Assembly: GCF_000145615.1 (NCBI RefSeq)
Contig: NC_014410.1
Coordinates: 1,599,501 to 1,663,500 of the forward strand
Source: Thermoanaerobacterium thermosaccharolyticum DSM 571
GTDB lineage: Bacteria; Bacillota; Thermoanaerobacteria; Thermoanaerobacterales; Thermoanaerobacteraceae
Direction of reading: 5' to 3'
Length of the DNA stretch: 64,000 nucleotides
Made by a program: the position numbers and the translations under genes. The notes under the pieces are model-generated. The model worked only from the letters and a program-made list of their open reading frames with translations. It ran no database searches and had not been told where the DNA came from. Every line of letters begins with the position of its first letter. Within the stretch, counting starts at the first letter, position 1. Shown one piece after another: positions 17,975 through 26,831 of the stretch.

Positions 17975-18208
17975 ATGACAATCAAACATAAAAATTTATG
18001 GAATTTGATATTCATTGGCTTAAATGCATTATTACTGGTTTCGTCCGTTTCTAATCTTTTATTATATCTGAAATTGGTAAATATAAACAATTACCTTTCA
18101 AGGAAAGTTTTTGAAGATACCTCTGATTTTGCATCATCAGTCTTAAAAACTGATCAAATATTAAATGATTCATTGGTCCCCCGGCTTCATATTGAATTCA
18201 TAATTTAA
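17975..18208 (+). CDS. Hypothetical small membrane protein
   Basis: A 77-residue protein with a hydrophobic segment at about residues 8-32 and a short polar tail. The ATG at 17975 has AAAGGAGT 6-7 bases upstream, better than an in-frame ATG 7 codons earlier. I do not recognise it. The abrupt C-terminal end may mean it is truncated. Confidence 0.5.
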   Translation: MTIKHKNLWNLIFIGLNALLLVSSVSNLLLYLKLVNINNYLSRKVFEDTSDFASSVLKTDQILNDSLVPRLHIEFII

Positions 18209-18268
18209 AGTTGTATAATAATTCTAAAGTTAGAATATTTCAATACATTCCATTAAGAGGTGTTATTT

Positions 18269-18601
18269 ATGAAAGACAATAAGTCGAATAAAAAAAATGA
18301 ATTTGAGAAGGAATTAGATAACCTAAAAGAGTGGGAAGAAAACCAGTACAACCCTGGCTATTATATTGGAACAGGACGGATTCCTGAACCCATAAAAGGA
18401 GTTGGCAAATATCCTTTTATACAAATAATTATTGGCTTGATAATACTGATTCCCATGATAATTGCCGTAATCGATGAGACAGATGTGCTAAATATAATAT
18501 CATTTATAATACCAGCTATAATTGGTCTTTCCCTCATTTACGGAGGCATAATAAAATTAATAAATATGAAAAAATTTAGAAAAGGAAACAAAATGCATTG
18601 A
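18269..18601 (+). CDS. Hypothetical two-helix membrane protein
   Basis: A 110-residue protein with a charged N-terminal part rich in Asn, Lys and Glu, two hydrophobic segments (about residues 48-66 and 72-92) and a basic tail. The ATG at 18269 is preceded by AAGAGGTG; an in-frame GTG at 18260 lies inside that site. No known family was recognised. Confidence 0.6.
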   Translation: MKDNKSNKKNEFEKELDNLKEWEENQYNPGYYIGTGRIPEPIKGVGKYPFIQIIIGLIILIPMIIAVIDETDVLNIISFIIPAIIGLSLIYGGIIKLINMKKFRKGNKMH

Positions 18602-18653
18602 CATAATTTTTTGACTTATTATATAATGGAGTAGATGTCTTCTAAAAATATTA

Positions 18654-18659
18654 TATAAT
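18654..18659 (+). promoter_or_regulatory. -10 element of the manganese riboswitch transcript
   Basis: TATAAT here would place the transcript start at about 18666, exactly at the 5' edge of riboswitch helix P1. No good -35 is visible at the expected spacing. Confidence 0.45.
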
Positions 18660-18665
18660 CTATCT

Positions 18666-18796
18666 ATGTAAAGGGGAGTAGTTCACATATATAAATATGT
18701 GGCAAAGTCAACATGCTGGTTCTAACCTGGCTTTGCCTTAAAGAATGAGACCTTTACGTAATATGGTGCACATATTATGTAATAGGTTTTATTTTT
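18666..18796 (+). ncRNA. yybP-ykoY manganese riboswitch with terminator
   Basis: The conserved core is visible: helix P1 of GTAAAGG (18666-18672) with CCTTTAC (18749-18755), the GGGGAGTAG loop at 18671-18679, and GAATGAGACC at 18741-18750. Downstream, 18748-18763 can instead pair with 18769-18785 (one bulge, one G-U), followed by a T-rich tract to 18796, forming a terminator. That stem uses the 3' strand of P1, so metal binding should block termination and switch the gene on. The gene controlled is a GDT1-type exporter, as expected for this class. Confidence 0.92.
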
Positions 18797-18827
18797 TTGG
18801 CATACTAATTACAAGGAGGCAGATTTG

Positions 18828-19391
18828 ATGAATGCTTTAATATCGTCTTTTATTCTTGTTTTTGCATCTGAAATGGGCGACAAGTCACAGTTTATGGCTA
18901 TGGCATTTGCCACATTTATAAAAGCCAGAACTGTTTTAATAAGCATATTGATCGCTGCCCTTTTAAATATGGGTATTGCAGTTTTGTTTGGCTCATTTAT
19001 TACAGAGTACATACCGATAAAATACGTCAAGCTGTTGGCTGCCATATCATTTTTAATTTTTGGCTTAATCACATTAAAAAATGGCCATGAAGGACATGAA
19101 AAAATCAGAAAATCCAAATACGGCCCAGTTTTCACGATTATAAGTACATATTTTATTTCGGAATTTGGAGATAAAACGCAGCTTTCGACACTGGCGCTTA
19201 CTGCCACATACAAAAGTCCCATATTTGTTTTATTAGGTGCTACTGCAGGAATTTTCATAGCTGATGTCATTGGAATCGTATTGGGAGTTTATTTAGGCAA
19301 GAAATTACCAACAAAGATTTTGCATTACATATCAGCGTTCATTTTTATAATATTTGGTTTTATCACTTTGTACGAAGCAAAAACTCTATAG
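18828..19391 (+). CDS. GDT1/TMEM165 (UPF0016) family manganese exporter
   Basis: A 188-residue membrane protein with about six helices and the two signature repeats EMGDKSQ (near residue 14) and EFGDKTQ (near residue 109), each in a helix, which form the cation path in this family. Bacterial members export Mn2+; other members move Ca2+/Mn2+. The start ATG at 18828 has AAGGAGG 8 bases upstream. It sits directly behind a manganese riboswitch, which strongly supports Mn2+ efflux at high metal. Confidence 0.92.
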   Translation: MNALISSFILVFASEMGDKSQFMAMAFATFIKARTVLISILIAALLNMGIAVLFGSFITEYIPIKYVKLLAAISFLIFGLITLKNGHEGHEKIRKSKYGPVFTIISTYFISEFGDKTQLSTLALTATYKSPIFVLLGATAGIFIADVIGIVLGVYLGKKLPTKILHYISAFIFIIFGFITLYEAKTL

Positions 19392-19393
19392 CA

Positions 19394-19427
19394 AGTAAAA
19401 TGGATACCTTTCGGTATCCATTTTACT
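19394..19427. terminator. Bidirectional terminator between exporter and hydrolase genes
   Basis: Perfect 15-bp stem (19394-19408 with 19413-19427) with a TTTC loop, between convergent genes. Confidence 0.75.
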
Positions 19428-19455
19428 CCTCTTAGCCTCTCATTAGCAATCATTT

Positions 19456-20274
19456 TTATCTTGCATAAGAAAATACCATATTGCCTACTCTTAATGCGAC
19501 TGGCAATGACCAAAGCCACTGATTAGTATTACTGTTGTCAAAGTAATAAAGTGCACCATTTGTAGGTTCTACACCGTTTAAGGCATCCCTTGCAGCACTT
19601 ATTGAGTCTGGTGTAGCAGGTACATTTATCAAGCCATTTTCAACAGGCGTAAATTGATAATAGCCATTGCTATCGACTTGGTATATTACACCTTTTATGG
19701 AGTTAGGAAATATACCGCTTTTTACCCTATTTACTATCACGGCACCGACAGCAACTTTAGCCTGATATGGTTCACCACCAGCTTCCGCATTTATAAGCCT
19801 TGCCAGAAGGTCCAAATCATCATTTGTGTATGAAATCACACCTCTTTGTACAGAACCTCTGTTTACACTTACATCACTTCTTATACTTGAAGAAGTTGAT
19901 GGTGTACCAGATGATGGAATCACAAAAACTTGCCCTGGATATATCATATCTCCTGCTAAACCATTTACGGATTTTAAAGCATCGACAGTAGTACCATACT
20001 TCATGGCAATTAAGTATAAGCTGTCGCCTTTTTGAACCGTATATGTGTTGTCACTGCCAGGTACAACTAATACTTGTCCCGGATAGATGACTGTATCATA
20101 TAAATTGTTCAGCTTCATTATTTGATTGTATGTTGTCCCATAATTTAAGCCTATTTTATATAGGCTATCACCAGGCTTGACAGTATATGTTGCCGCAAAT
20201 GCAGTCTGAGAAAATAAAAGAGCCGCTGCTAACGATGCAATGAGAGGCTTTACCTTAATACATTTTTTAAACAT
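19456..20274 (-). CDS. LysM-containing cell wall hydrolase (SleB-like domain)
   Basis: A 272-residue secreted protein. It has a signal peptide ending about FSQTAFA, two LysM repeats that bind peptidoglycan (YTVKPGDSLYKIGLNYGT and YTVQKGDSLYLIAMKYGT), a Ser/Thr linker, and a C-terminal Hydrolase_2 (SleB) domain with the catalytic-region motif LARLINAEAGGEP and VAVGAVIVNRV. It probably cleaves peptidoglycan during growth, division or spore germination. The start ending at 20274 has AAGGGGGAT just upstream. A cyclic-di-AMP riboswitch precedes it, a known arrangement for wall hydrolases in Firmicutes. Confidence 0.93.
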   Translation of the reverse strand: MFKKCIKVKPLIASLAAALLFSQTAFAATYTVKPGDSLYKIGLNYGTTYNQIMKLNNLYDTVIYPGQVLVVPGSDNTYTVQKGDSLYLIAMKYGTTVDALKSVNGLAGDMIYPGQVFVIPSSGTPSTSSSIRSDVSVNRGSVQRGVISYTNDDLDLLARLINAEAGGEPYQAKVAVGAVIVNRVKSGIFPNSIKGVIYQVDSNGYYQFTPVENGLINVPATPDSISAARDALNGVEPTNGALYYFDNSNTNQWLWSLPVALRVGNMVFSYAR

Positions 20275-20286
20275 AAATATCCCCCT

Positions 20287-20393
20287 TTTGCCTCCGAGGT
20301 TAGTTGACGGGTTCGGGCAAAGGGCTGCCCTACCACAAAATGGATTCACCCCAAAAAAAGATCCCCCGTACCCCTTTTCGGGGATTCGGCATA
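20287..20393 (-). ncRNA. ydaO-yuaA cyclic-di-AMP riboswitch
   Basis: Read on the minus strand the conserved blocks appear in order: GCCGAATCC, a GGGGTACGGGGGATC segment, GGGGTGAATCC, GGTAGGGC, CCGAACCCGTCA, and CTAACCTCGGAGGC closing the basal helix at about 20290. It ends only a few bases before the ribosome site, with no room for a terminator, so control is probably at translation. Ligand binding turns expression off in characterised members. Confidence 0.93.
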
Positions 20394-20403
20394 TTTTACT
20401 TTA

Positions 20404-20432
20404 ATTATAAGGGGAATACTTCCATGTGTCCA
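20404..20432 (-). promoter_or_regulatory. Promoter of the cyclic-di-AMP riboswitch and hydrolase
   Basis: On the minus strand TGGACA (20427-20432), a 17-base spacer, TATAAT (20404-20409). The start point would lie just before the riboswitch. Confidence 0.7.
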
Positions 20433-20458
20433 TATTAAACTGATGGGAATATAGGCAA

Positions 20459-20605
20459 TTAGTGGCATTCACTGTAACCGCAAAAAGGGCAGTAAATACA
20501 TCCACTCTCAGGAACTAGCTGTGCTCCACAGTCAGGACATGTGTATTTTTTTGATGAGCTTTTTACATCGATCTCTTTATCTGGCATTGTTTCTTTTTTC
20601 AACAT
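20459..20605 (-). CDS. Stand-alone zinc-ribbon peptide like the NrdJ C-terminus
   Basis: A 48-residue peptide. Its C-terminal half has six cysteines (23, 26, 36, 39, 42, 47) in a pattern CPDCG-N9-CxxCxxCG-YSEC. This closely resembles the cysteine-rich tail that ends B12-dependent ribonucleotide reductases (NrdJ), yet no reductase is encoded here. The start ending at 20605 has GGAGGG 6 bases upstream; longer frames upstream lack a site. It could bind zinc or carry electrons by thiol exchange. The resemblance is seen by eye; the function is unknown. Confidence 0.7.
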   Translation of the reverse strand: MLKKETMPDKEIDVKSSSKKYTCPDCGAQLVPESGCIYCPFCGYSECH

Positions 20606-20693
20606 TTTATACCCTCCAATATATAGTTTATTATGTACATTTATTATACCATATATTGTGGTATATGTCACTATTAAATATTAAGACAAAAAA

Positions 20694-20723
20694 CAATCCC
20701 CAATCATTGATAATTAGGGATTG
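20694..20723 (-). terminator. Terminator of the second two-component operon
   Basis: Stem CAATCCC/GGGATTG with an inner helix, spanning the kinase stop codon, followed on the minus strand by TTTTTTG. Confidence 0.85.
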
Positions 20724-22077
20724 TAATTTTAAATTCTGATCCTTTATTTAACTGGCTATTCACATCTATCTTTCCACCATGCAACTCAACAATAAGTTTC
20801 GCAATAGATAGCCCAAGTCCCATTCCGCCAGTTTCTTTGCTTCTAGCCTTGTCAACCCTGTAAAACCTGTCGAATATATAAGGAATATCCTCTTGAGGTA
20901 TACCAATACCATCATCTTTTATCATTATGGCTACATTTTTATCTACTTCTTCCACAAAAATTTTTATATTGCCATCAAAATCTGTATATTTTAATGCATT
21001 GTCAAGAATTATTCTTACAAGCTCTTTTATAAGGTTCCTGTCTGCATTTACTTCTAAATTTCTTTTGCAAAATACTTCTATGTTTTTCTCACCGTACACT
21101 ATTCTTGCATCTTTAACCAATTCTTCTATTAATTCATATATATTGATTTTTTTTTTGTTAACCTCCAGCGCTTTATTATCCCCTCTTGCCAACATTAAAA
21201 GCCTTTCGATCAATATTTCCATATCCTGCTCTTCTTTTTTTAGAGCGCTTATAGATTCTTCTAAAACATCTTTATTGTCCTTTCCCCATCTATCTATAAG
21301 CTCTATATAGCCTTTTAAAACAGACAATGGCGTTCTAAGTTCATGGGATACATTAGATATAAATGCATTTTGTCTTTTAAAATAGTCTTCCAATCTGTCT
21401 AGCATATTATTAAATGTCATAGCAAGCTTTGATAGCTCGTCGTTGTTTCCATTAACATTCAATCTCTTGTTAAGCTTCTTTTCATCGATAGTGTGAACTT
21501 CCCTGACCATGTAATCTACAGGTTTTAGTGCCCTACCCGTTATAAAATACCCGGCAAAAAAAGACACCAAAACTCCGATGGCATCTGATATAGCCATCAG
21601 CAAAAATAACAGTTTCAAAAAAAAGTACTGGCTCTTTAAATTTTCAGCCACTTGAACATATAGCACACTGCCACCTTCAACGTATTTTCTATTAAGATAT
21701 ACAATGTGCGTTTCATCTCTTTCTATTTTCGTAAGGCTATTTAAATTTTTATCATATGGAATATCAATCATATGTGATGACGATCTGTACACAATATTCC
21801 CATGCATATCCGTAATTTTAAAATACATGTTTTCACCAGTCGATGATGCAAATAACAAATCTTTATCAATATTTCCTACAACCCCATCAATCTCTTTTAA
21901 TTTTTCCATTATCACATCCGATTGATTCTGTATATCGCTAAATGCCTGATATATAAGGTAGTATTTAAGACCGTATAAAACAGACGCATTTAACACTATC
22001 AATATAAAAGAAAATATAATCGCATAAAGCAATGCGATTCTCAATTTTATCGATAATCTAAAATTTCTAATTCTCAT
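20704..22077 (-). CDS. Sensor histidine kinase
   Basis: A 457-residue membrane kinase. It has a first helix at about residues 12-34, an extracytoplasmic sensor of about 130 residues, a second helix near 165-185, HAMP, HisKA with phospho-acceptor His in SHELRTPLS, and HATPase with NALKYT, DDGIGIP and GGMGLGLSI. The start overlaps the upstream regulator stop by 11 bases. The family resembles the ArlS/CusS-type sensors; the signal is unknown. Confidence 0.92.
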   Translation of the reverse strand: MRIRNFRLSIKLRIALLYAIIFSFILIVLNASVLYGLKYYLIYQAFSDIQNQSDVIMEKLKEIDGVVGNIDKDLLFASSTGENMYFKITDMHGNIVYRSSSHMIDIPYDKNLNSLTKIERDETHIVYLNRKYVEGGSVLYVQVAENLKSQYFFLKLLFLLMAISDAIGVLVSFFAGYFITGRALKPVDYMVREVHTIDEKKLNKRLNVNGNNDELSKLAMTFNNMLDRLEDYFKRQNAFISNVSHELRTPLSVLKGYIELIDRWGKDNKDVLEESISALKKEEQDMEILIERLLMLARGDNKALEVNKKKINIYELIEELVKDARIVYGEKNIEVFCKRNLEVNADRNLIKELVRIILDNALKYTDFDGNIKIFVEEVDKNVAIMIKDDGIGIPQEDIPYIFDRFYRVDKARSKETGGMGLGLSIAKLIVELHGGKIDVNSQLNKGSEFKITIPNYQ

Positions 22078-22753
22078 TTTTTTCTTTCCTTAGAGAGTAT
22101 CCCACACCTCTGATTGTTTGTATTAACTTATTGCTAAACGGCTCGTCTATTTTACTTCGCAAATATCTTATGTATACATCTACGATGTTTGTCTCACCAA
22201 TATAATTGTATCCCCATACATTTTCTAATATATTTTCACGCGTTAATACTATTTCAGCATTTATAATAAGATATTTAAGAAGATCAAACTCTTTTTTGGT
22301 AAGTTCTATTTTTTGTCCATCTCTTAAAACTTCATATGTAGACAAATCCATCGTTATTCCATCATAGCTTATTTTTTTAGTATTTGCTTTGATATTTTTT
22401 CTAAGAGCATTTCTGATCCTTGCCATCAGCTCTTCAATCGAGAACGGCTTCGTCAGATAGTCATCCGCACCTATGTCAAGCCCCATTACCTTGTCTTTTA
22501 TTTCATCTTTAGCGCTTAAAATTATGACAGGAATCGATGATTTCTTTCGTATTTCCTTTAAAACTGAGAAGCCGTCCATACCAGGGAGCATCAAATCTAA
22601 AATAATCAAATCGTAATTCTCATCTAAAGCTCTTCTTAAGCCCTCATTGCCGCTGTATTCTATTGCAACATTATAACCTTCATGTTCAAGCTCTATTTGC
22701 AAAAATCTCGCAATTTTTTTCTCATCTTCAATTATAAGTATGTTTTCTCCCAT
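22067..22753 (-). CDS. OmpR family response regulator
   Basis: A 228-residue regulator. Receiver: acidic pair in IIEDEKK, phospho-Asp in LIILDLMLPGMDG, Lys in TKPFSIEE. C-terminal winged helix ends TIRGVGYSLR. The start ending at 22753 has GGTGAT about 5 bases upstream. It begins only 18 bases after the aroA stop, so it is probably transcribed with the aromatic genes as well as with its kinase. Confidence 0.92.
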   Translation of the reverse strand: MGENILIIEDEKKIARFLQIELEHEGYNVAIEYSGNEGLRRALDENYDLIILDLMLPGMDGFSVLKEIRKKSSIPVIILSAKDEIKDKVMGLDIGADDYLTKPFSIEELMARIRNALRKNIKANTKKISYDGITMDLSTYEVLRDGQKIELTKKEFDLLKYLIINAEIVLTRENILENVWGYNYIGETNIVDVYIRYLRSKIDEPFSNKLIQTIRGVGYSLRKEKNEN

Positions 22754-22771
22754 TAAAATCACCAATTGTTA

Positions 22772-24043
22772 TTATAACACATTAAGCACACTATAAAAAT
22801 CAGGAAATGAAATATTCACACATTCTGCATTTCTTATTTTTGTAATGCCTTCAGCTTTTAGCGCAGCAATGCTTAATGACATAGCAACCCTATGATCATT
22901 GTAGCTATCAACTAGTGCGCCATTTAAAGTTTCTTTCCCGTGAATTATCATGCCGTCATTCGTAGCTTCGATATCAGCACCCATCTTTTTTAATTCGCTT
23001 ACCATCGTATCTATTCGATTGCTTTCTTTCACTTTAAGTTCTTCAGCATCTTTAATAACTGTTTCTCCTTCAGCGTAAGACGCTGCTACCGCTATAATAG
23101 GTATCTCATCAATTAGCCTTGGTATAATTTCACCGCCAATCTCAATCCCTTTAAGGCAAGAAGACTTTACTATTATTTCTGCAACAGGTTCATTATTTAA
23201 AACCCTTTCATCTTTTATCTCAATATTTCCACCCATTTTCTTTATAACATCTATTATTCCTGTTCTCGTATGATTTACATTGACATTCTTTATCAAAATC
23301 TCTGACTGAGGCAAAATACTTGCAGCTACTATAAAATAAGCAGCAGAGGATATGTCGCCGGGAACACAAATTTTACAGCCATGCAATCTTTCAACAGGAT
23401 GGCACACAATCTTGTTTTCATAAGATTCAAAATTGCCGCCAAAATAATTAAGCATAAGCTCACTGTGATTCCGAGATAAAAGAGGCTCTTCTATTATTGT
23501 CTCATCATCAGCATATAAGCTGGCAAGCATTATACACGATTTTACTTGTGCACTTGCCACTTCTGTCTTATAACAGATTCCCTTAAGGACATTACCTTTT
23601 ATAGTTAACGGCGCATAATTGTCGTCAATCGCAGATATCTCTGCCCCCATCATATTCAATGGTTTTATTATTCGAGCCATAGGCCTCTTTCTTAAAGACT
23701 CATCACCTGTTAAAACGGTTGTAAATTTCTGACCAGCTAAAATACCTGATAAAAGTCGCATCGTTGTACCGGAATTGCCAGCATCTAAAATATCATGGCT
23801 ATCATGGAGGTACATACCATTACCTTTAACATAGACTTCATCTTTTACTATATTAATATTTACACCAAGTTTTCTCATACAGTTTATTGTTGAAAAACAA
23901 TCATCGCTCCTTAAAAAGCCCTTTACAATGGTTTCTCCTTCAGCAATAGAACCGAACATTATAGCCCTATGAGATATGGACTTATCGCCAGGAACATTTA
24001 CAACCCCTTTTACATTCCTCTTTTTAGTAATTTCTATATCCAT
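22772..24043 (-). CDS. aroA: 3-phosphoshikimate 1-carboxyvinyltransferase (EPSP synthase)
   Basis: The sixth shikimate-pathway enzyme, joining phosphoenolpyruvate to shikimate-3-phosphate. The 423-residue protein has the substrate motifs [10 protein letters not shown] near the N-terminus, [11 protein letters not shown], and the closing [13 protein letters not shown]. The start ending at 24043 begins [15 protein letters not shown] lies about 14 bases upstream, slightly far. Longer frames overlap tyrA. The last base of tyrA is 28 bases upstream, so the two are one operon. Confidence 0.95.
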   Translation of the reverse strand: MDIEITKKRNVKGVVNVPGDKSISHRAIMFGSIAEGETIVKGFLRSDDCFSTINCMRKLGVNINIVKDEVYVKGNGMYLHDSHDILDAGNSGTTMRLLSGILAGQKFTTVLTGDESLRKRPMARIIKPLNMMGAEISAIDDNYAPLTIKGNVLKGICYKTEVASAQVKSCIMLASLYADDETIIEEPLLSRNHSELMLNYFGGNFESYENKIVCHPVERLHGCKICVPGDISSAAYFIVAASILPQSEILIKNVNVNHTRTGIIDVIKKMGGNIEIKDERVLNNEPVAEIIVKSSCLKGIEIGGEIIPRLIDEIPIIAVAASYAEGETVIKDAEELKVKESNRIDTMVSELKKMGADIEATNDGMIIHGKETLNGALVDSYNDHRVAMSLSIAALKAEGITKIRNAECVNISFPDFYSVLNVL

Positions 24044-24071
24044 AGAAAAATATTCATTCCTTTCACAGAAA

Positions 24072-24917
24072 TCAAAAAGCAATGCTTTTTCGAATTTCTC
24101 TAGCTGAATCTAAAAATTTGCACAACGATTGTATATCATCGTGTTCTAAGTAAAACAAAAATTCATTTAATAGATTCTCATAGTCTAAAAGCAAATTTTT
24201 TATCACTTCTTTGTTATTTAAAATTATATCTTTCCACATTTCTGTTTGAGACATGGATATCCTTGTGGTATCTTTAAAGCCACCAGCAGCAAACTTTATA
24301 GAATCAGCATCTTCCTTGTAGACAAAATTAGTCAAGGTAGCCGACAGTATGTGTGGAACATGGCTCACAATGCCAACTATCTTATCATGGGAATCGCTGT
24401 CTATTAATATGGGTTTAGCTCCTAATTTTTTGACGATCTCTTTTATAAATACATCGACAATTTCTACCGGTGTATTTTCACCTGGAACGATAAAATAATT
24501 ATTTCCATTAAAAAGTTCAGAATTGCTTGCAAAAAAGCCGAACTTTTCAGAACCTGTCATTGGATGTCCGCCGATAAAAAACATGTTTTCAGGTATTATC
24601 TCATTTATGGCATTCATTATTGTTCTTTTTGTACTTCCAACATCAGTTATTATGCAGCCATCTTTTAAATACGGCAGTATTTCTTCAATGCAACTTATAA
24701 CCGCTCCGACAGGTGTACATATAAATACAACATCAGCATCTAATGGTGCCTCGATCTTTTTAAAGCTTTCATCAATTATGCCTCTGCCTTGTGCTTCGTT
24801 TATATAATCATCTCTTACATCGACACCTATTATTCTTAAGTCTGTGTATTTTTTTATAGCTTTTGCCAAAGAACCGCCAATAAGTCCCAGACCTACAACT
24901 GCTACCTTTTCAATCAT
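24072..24917 (-). CDS. tyrA: Prephenate dehydrogenase
   Basis: An NAD(P)-dependent enzyme converting prephenate to 4-hydroxyphenylpyruvate on the way to tyrosine. The 281-residue protein has the Rossmann motif [14 protein letters not shown] at the N-terminus, the TDVGSTK segment and [12 protein letters not shown], all typical. There is no fused chorismate mutase or ACT domain. The start overlaps the DAHP synthase stop by 4 bases (ATGA), indicating coupling. Confidence 0.95.
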   Translation of the reverse strand: MIEKVAVVGLGLIGGSLAKAIKKYTDLRIIGVDVRDDYINEAQGRGIIDESFKKIEAPLDADVVFICTPVGAVISCIEEILPYLKDGCIITDVGSTKRTIMNAINEIIPENMFFIGGHPMTGSEKFGFFASNSELFNGNNYFIVPGENTPVEIVDVFIKEIVKKLGAKPILIDSDSHDKIVGIVSHVPHILSATLTNFVYKEDADSIKFAAGGFKDTTRISMSQTEMWKDIILNNKEVIKNLLLDYENLLNEFLFYLEHDDIQSLCKFLDSAREIRKSIAF

Positions 24918-25930
24918 ATAAAATCACGCCCTACAGCATTTGCTACTTTTGATATTTCTTTCGTTAAGGCCTCAAATTCCTTTGGAGTCAAAGACTGAGC
25001 ACCATCAGACAATGCATTTTTAGGATCTGGATGAACTTCAATGATAAGGCCGTCAGCACCAGCAGCTATTGCAGCTTTTGCCATTGGGCTGACTAAAAAT
25101 GATTTGCCAGTTCCATGACTTGGATCTACTATTATGGGTAGATGACTTAATTTTTTAATGACAGGCACTGCGCTTAAATCTAAAGTATTTCTCGTATATT
25201 GCTCAAAAGTCCTTATGCCTCTTTCACAAAGTATCACATTTTTGTTGCCTTCACTTAAAATGTATTCAGCCGCGTTAAGCCACTCTTCTATTGTTGCGGC
25301 AATGCCTCTTTTTAAAAGAACAGGCATGTTGGACCTTCCAATTTCTTTAAGCAGTGAAAAATTTTGCATGTTCCTTGCTCCAATCTGCAATACATCTGCA
25401 TATTTAGAAACAATTTCTATCGAATGGATATCCATTACCTCTGTCACAATTTTAAGTCCAGTGTATTTTTTTGCTTCATAAAGCATTTCTAGTCCTTCTT
25501 TTTCAAGACCTTGAAAGGAATATGGAGACGTGCGAGGTTTATATGCACCACCGCGTAAAAATTTAGCACCGAATTTCTTAACTGCTTCAGCGCTTTCAAA
25601 AAGCTGTTCTTTGCTCTCTACAGCACATGGACCAGCCATAATAACTATATTTTTACCACCTATTGATACACCATTGACATCCACAATTGTTGACACAGGA
25701 TTAAATGTCCGACTTGCAAGTTTATATGATTCTACTATAGGTATAACTTTTTCTACGCCTTCCATTAGCTCAACATTTTTTTCTTTAAGCTTTTTCTTGT
25801 CTCCAATTACACCTATTACAACCCGCTCTTCTCCTCTTGATATATGTGGTTTTAAATCGAGGGACAATAAAAGATTTGATACATCAGAAATTTGTTTTTG
25901 TGTAGCATTTGGCTTCATTACAATTACCAT
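24914..25930 (-). CDS. aroF: 3-deoxy-7-phosphoheptulonate (DAHP) synthase, type I-beta
   Basis: The first shikimate-pathway enzyme, joining PEP and erythrose-4-phosphate. Residues 1 to about 75 form the ferredoxin-like N-terminal domain used for feedback control in this subfamily; the rest is the TIM barrel with [18 protein letters not shown] and DPSHGTGK. Length 338 is normal. GGAGGATT precedes the ATG. The gene name varies between genomes, so the symbol is approximate. Confidence 0.94.
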   Translation of the reverse strand: MVIVMKPNATQKQISDVSNLLLSLDLKPHISRGEERVVIGVIGDKKKLKEKNVELMEGVEKVIPIVESYKLASRTFNPVSTIVDVNGVSIGGKNIVIMAGPCAVESKEQLFESAEAVKKFGAKFLRGGAYKPRTSPYSFQGLEKEGLEMLYEAKKYTGLKIVTEVMDIHSIEIVSKYADVLQIGARNMQNFSLLKEIGRSNMPVLLKRGIAATIEEWLNAAEYILSEGNKNVILCERGIRTFEQYTRNTLDLSAVPVIKKLSHLPIIVDPSHGTGKSFLVSPMAKAAIAAGADGLIIEVHPDPKNALSDGAQSLTPKEFEALTKEISKVANAVGRDFI

Positions 25931-25954
25931 ACAATAATCCTCCGTTCTACCGTT

Positions 25955-26779
25955 TTACTTGTATTTAGGATATGACCCTAAAACCTTTAAAAATTCCGTT
26001 TTACCTTTCAAAACTTCTAATGCTTTAATAATACGATTATCGCATCTATGACCTTCAATGTCAACCCAAAACACATATTCACCTATTTTTTTTCTTGAAG
26101 GTCTTGACTCGATTTTAGTCATGTTTATATTTTCATCGGCAAAAACTCCAAGTATATTATAAAGACTGCCTGGCTCATTGGGAACAGAAAATACTAAAGT
26201 TGTCTTATCACAGCCAGTATATTGAGAATCTTCATGAGCAAGCACGATAAATCTCGTAAAATTATTTTTTACATCCTGTATGTCTCTATCGATTATCTTT
26301 GCATCATATATTTCTGCTGCCCTTGCATTACCTATGGCTGCAGCATCATCTCTATTTTTTATTTCTTCGACCGCTTTTGCTGTGCTATCAGCGTTTACAA
26401 CTGTAGCATTTGGCAAATTTTTTCTTATATATTCTCTGCATTGTGCCAATGCTTGCGGATGAGAAATAATTGTTTTTATATCCTCAAAATCAATTATCTC
26501 ATCTGCAATAAGACAATGAGAAATTGGTATGACTATTTCTTCCTTTATTTTGAGCCCTTCCGCATCGTTTATCATCATATCTAGTGTTACATTCACAGTG
26601 CCTTCTATGGAGTTTTCTACAGGAACTAATCCTTCATCGCCTTTGTTTGCTCTCAACCTTGTAACAATGTCGGGTATTGTCTTTAATTCTTCTACACAAT
26701 ATCCATCCTTTTGTTTAAGATAATTAAGAAGAGCTTGCTCAGAAAAAGTGCCTCTAGGGCCTAGATAGTATATGTTCAT
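25955..26779 (-). CDS. pheA: Prephenate dehydratase
   Basis: Converts prephenate to phenylpyruvate in phenylalanine synthesis. The 274-residue protein has the catalytic domain (YLGPRGTFSEQAL at the start, and the TRF motif in NNFTRFIVLA) and a C-terminal ACT domain (EPGSLYNILGVFADENINM, then ESRPS) that binds phenylalanine for feedback inhibition. There is no chorismate mutase domain. AGGGGGTG lies 3-4 bases before the ATG. DAHP synthase follows after 24 bases. Confidence 0.95.
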   Translation of the reverse strand: MNIYYLGPRGTFSEQALLNYLKQKDGYCVEELKTIPDIVTRLRANKGDEGLVPVENSIEGTVNVTLDMMINDAEGLKIKEEIVIPISHCLIADEIIDFEDIKTIISHPQALAQCREYIRKNLPNATVVNADSTAKAVEEIKNRDDAAAIGNARAAEIYDAKIIDRDIQDVKNNFTRFIVLAHEDSQYTGCDKTTLVFSVPNEPGSLYNILGVFADENINMTKIESRPSRKKIGEYVFWVDIEGHRCDNRIIKALEVLKGKTEFLKVLGSYPKYK

Positions 26780-26831
26780 ATGGCACCCCCTAAAGCTTTT
26801 TCTGATATTTTAATACTTTGTTTTAGTAAAG

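Noticed and set aside
16873-18601. Prophage or conjugative element remnant
   Set aside because: No integrase, phage structural gene, relaxase or flanking repeat is present; the proteins are only small and unknown.
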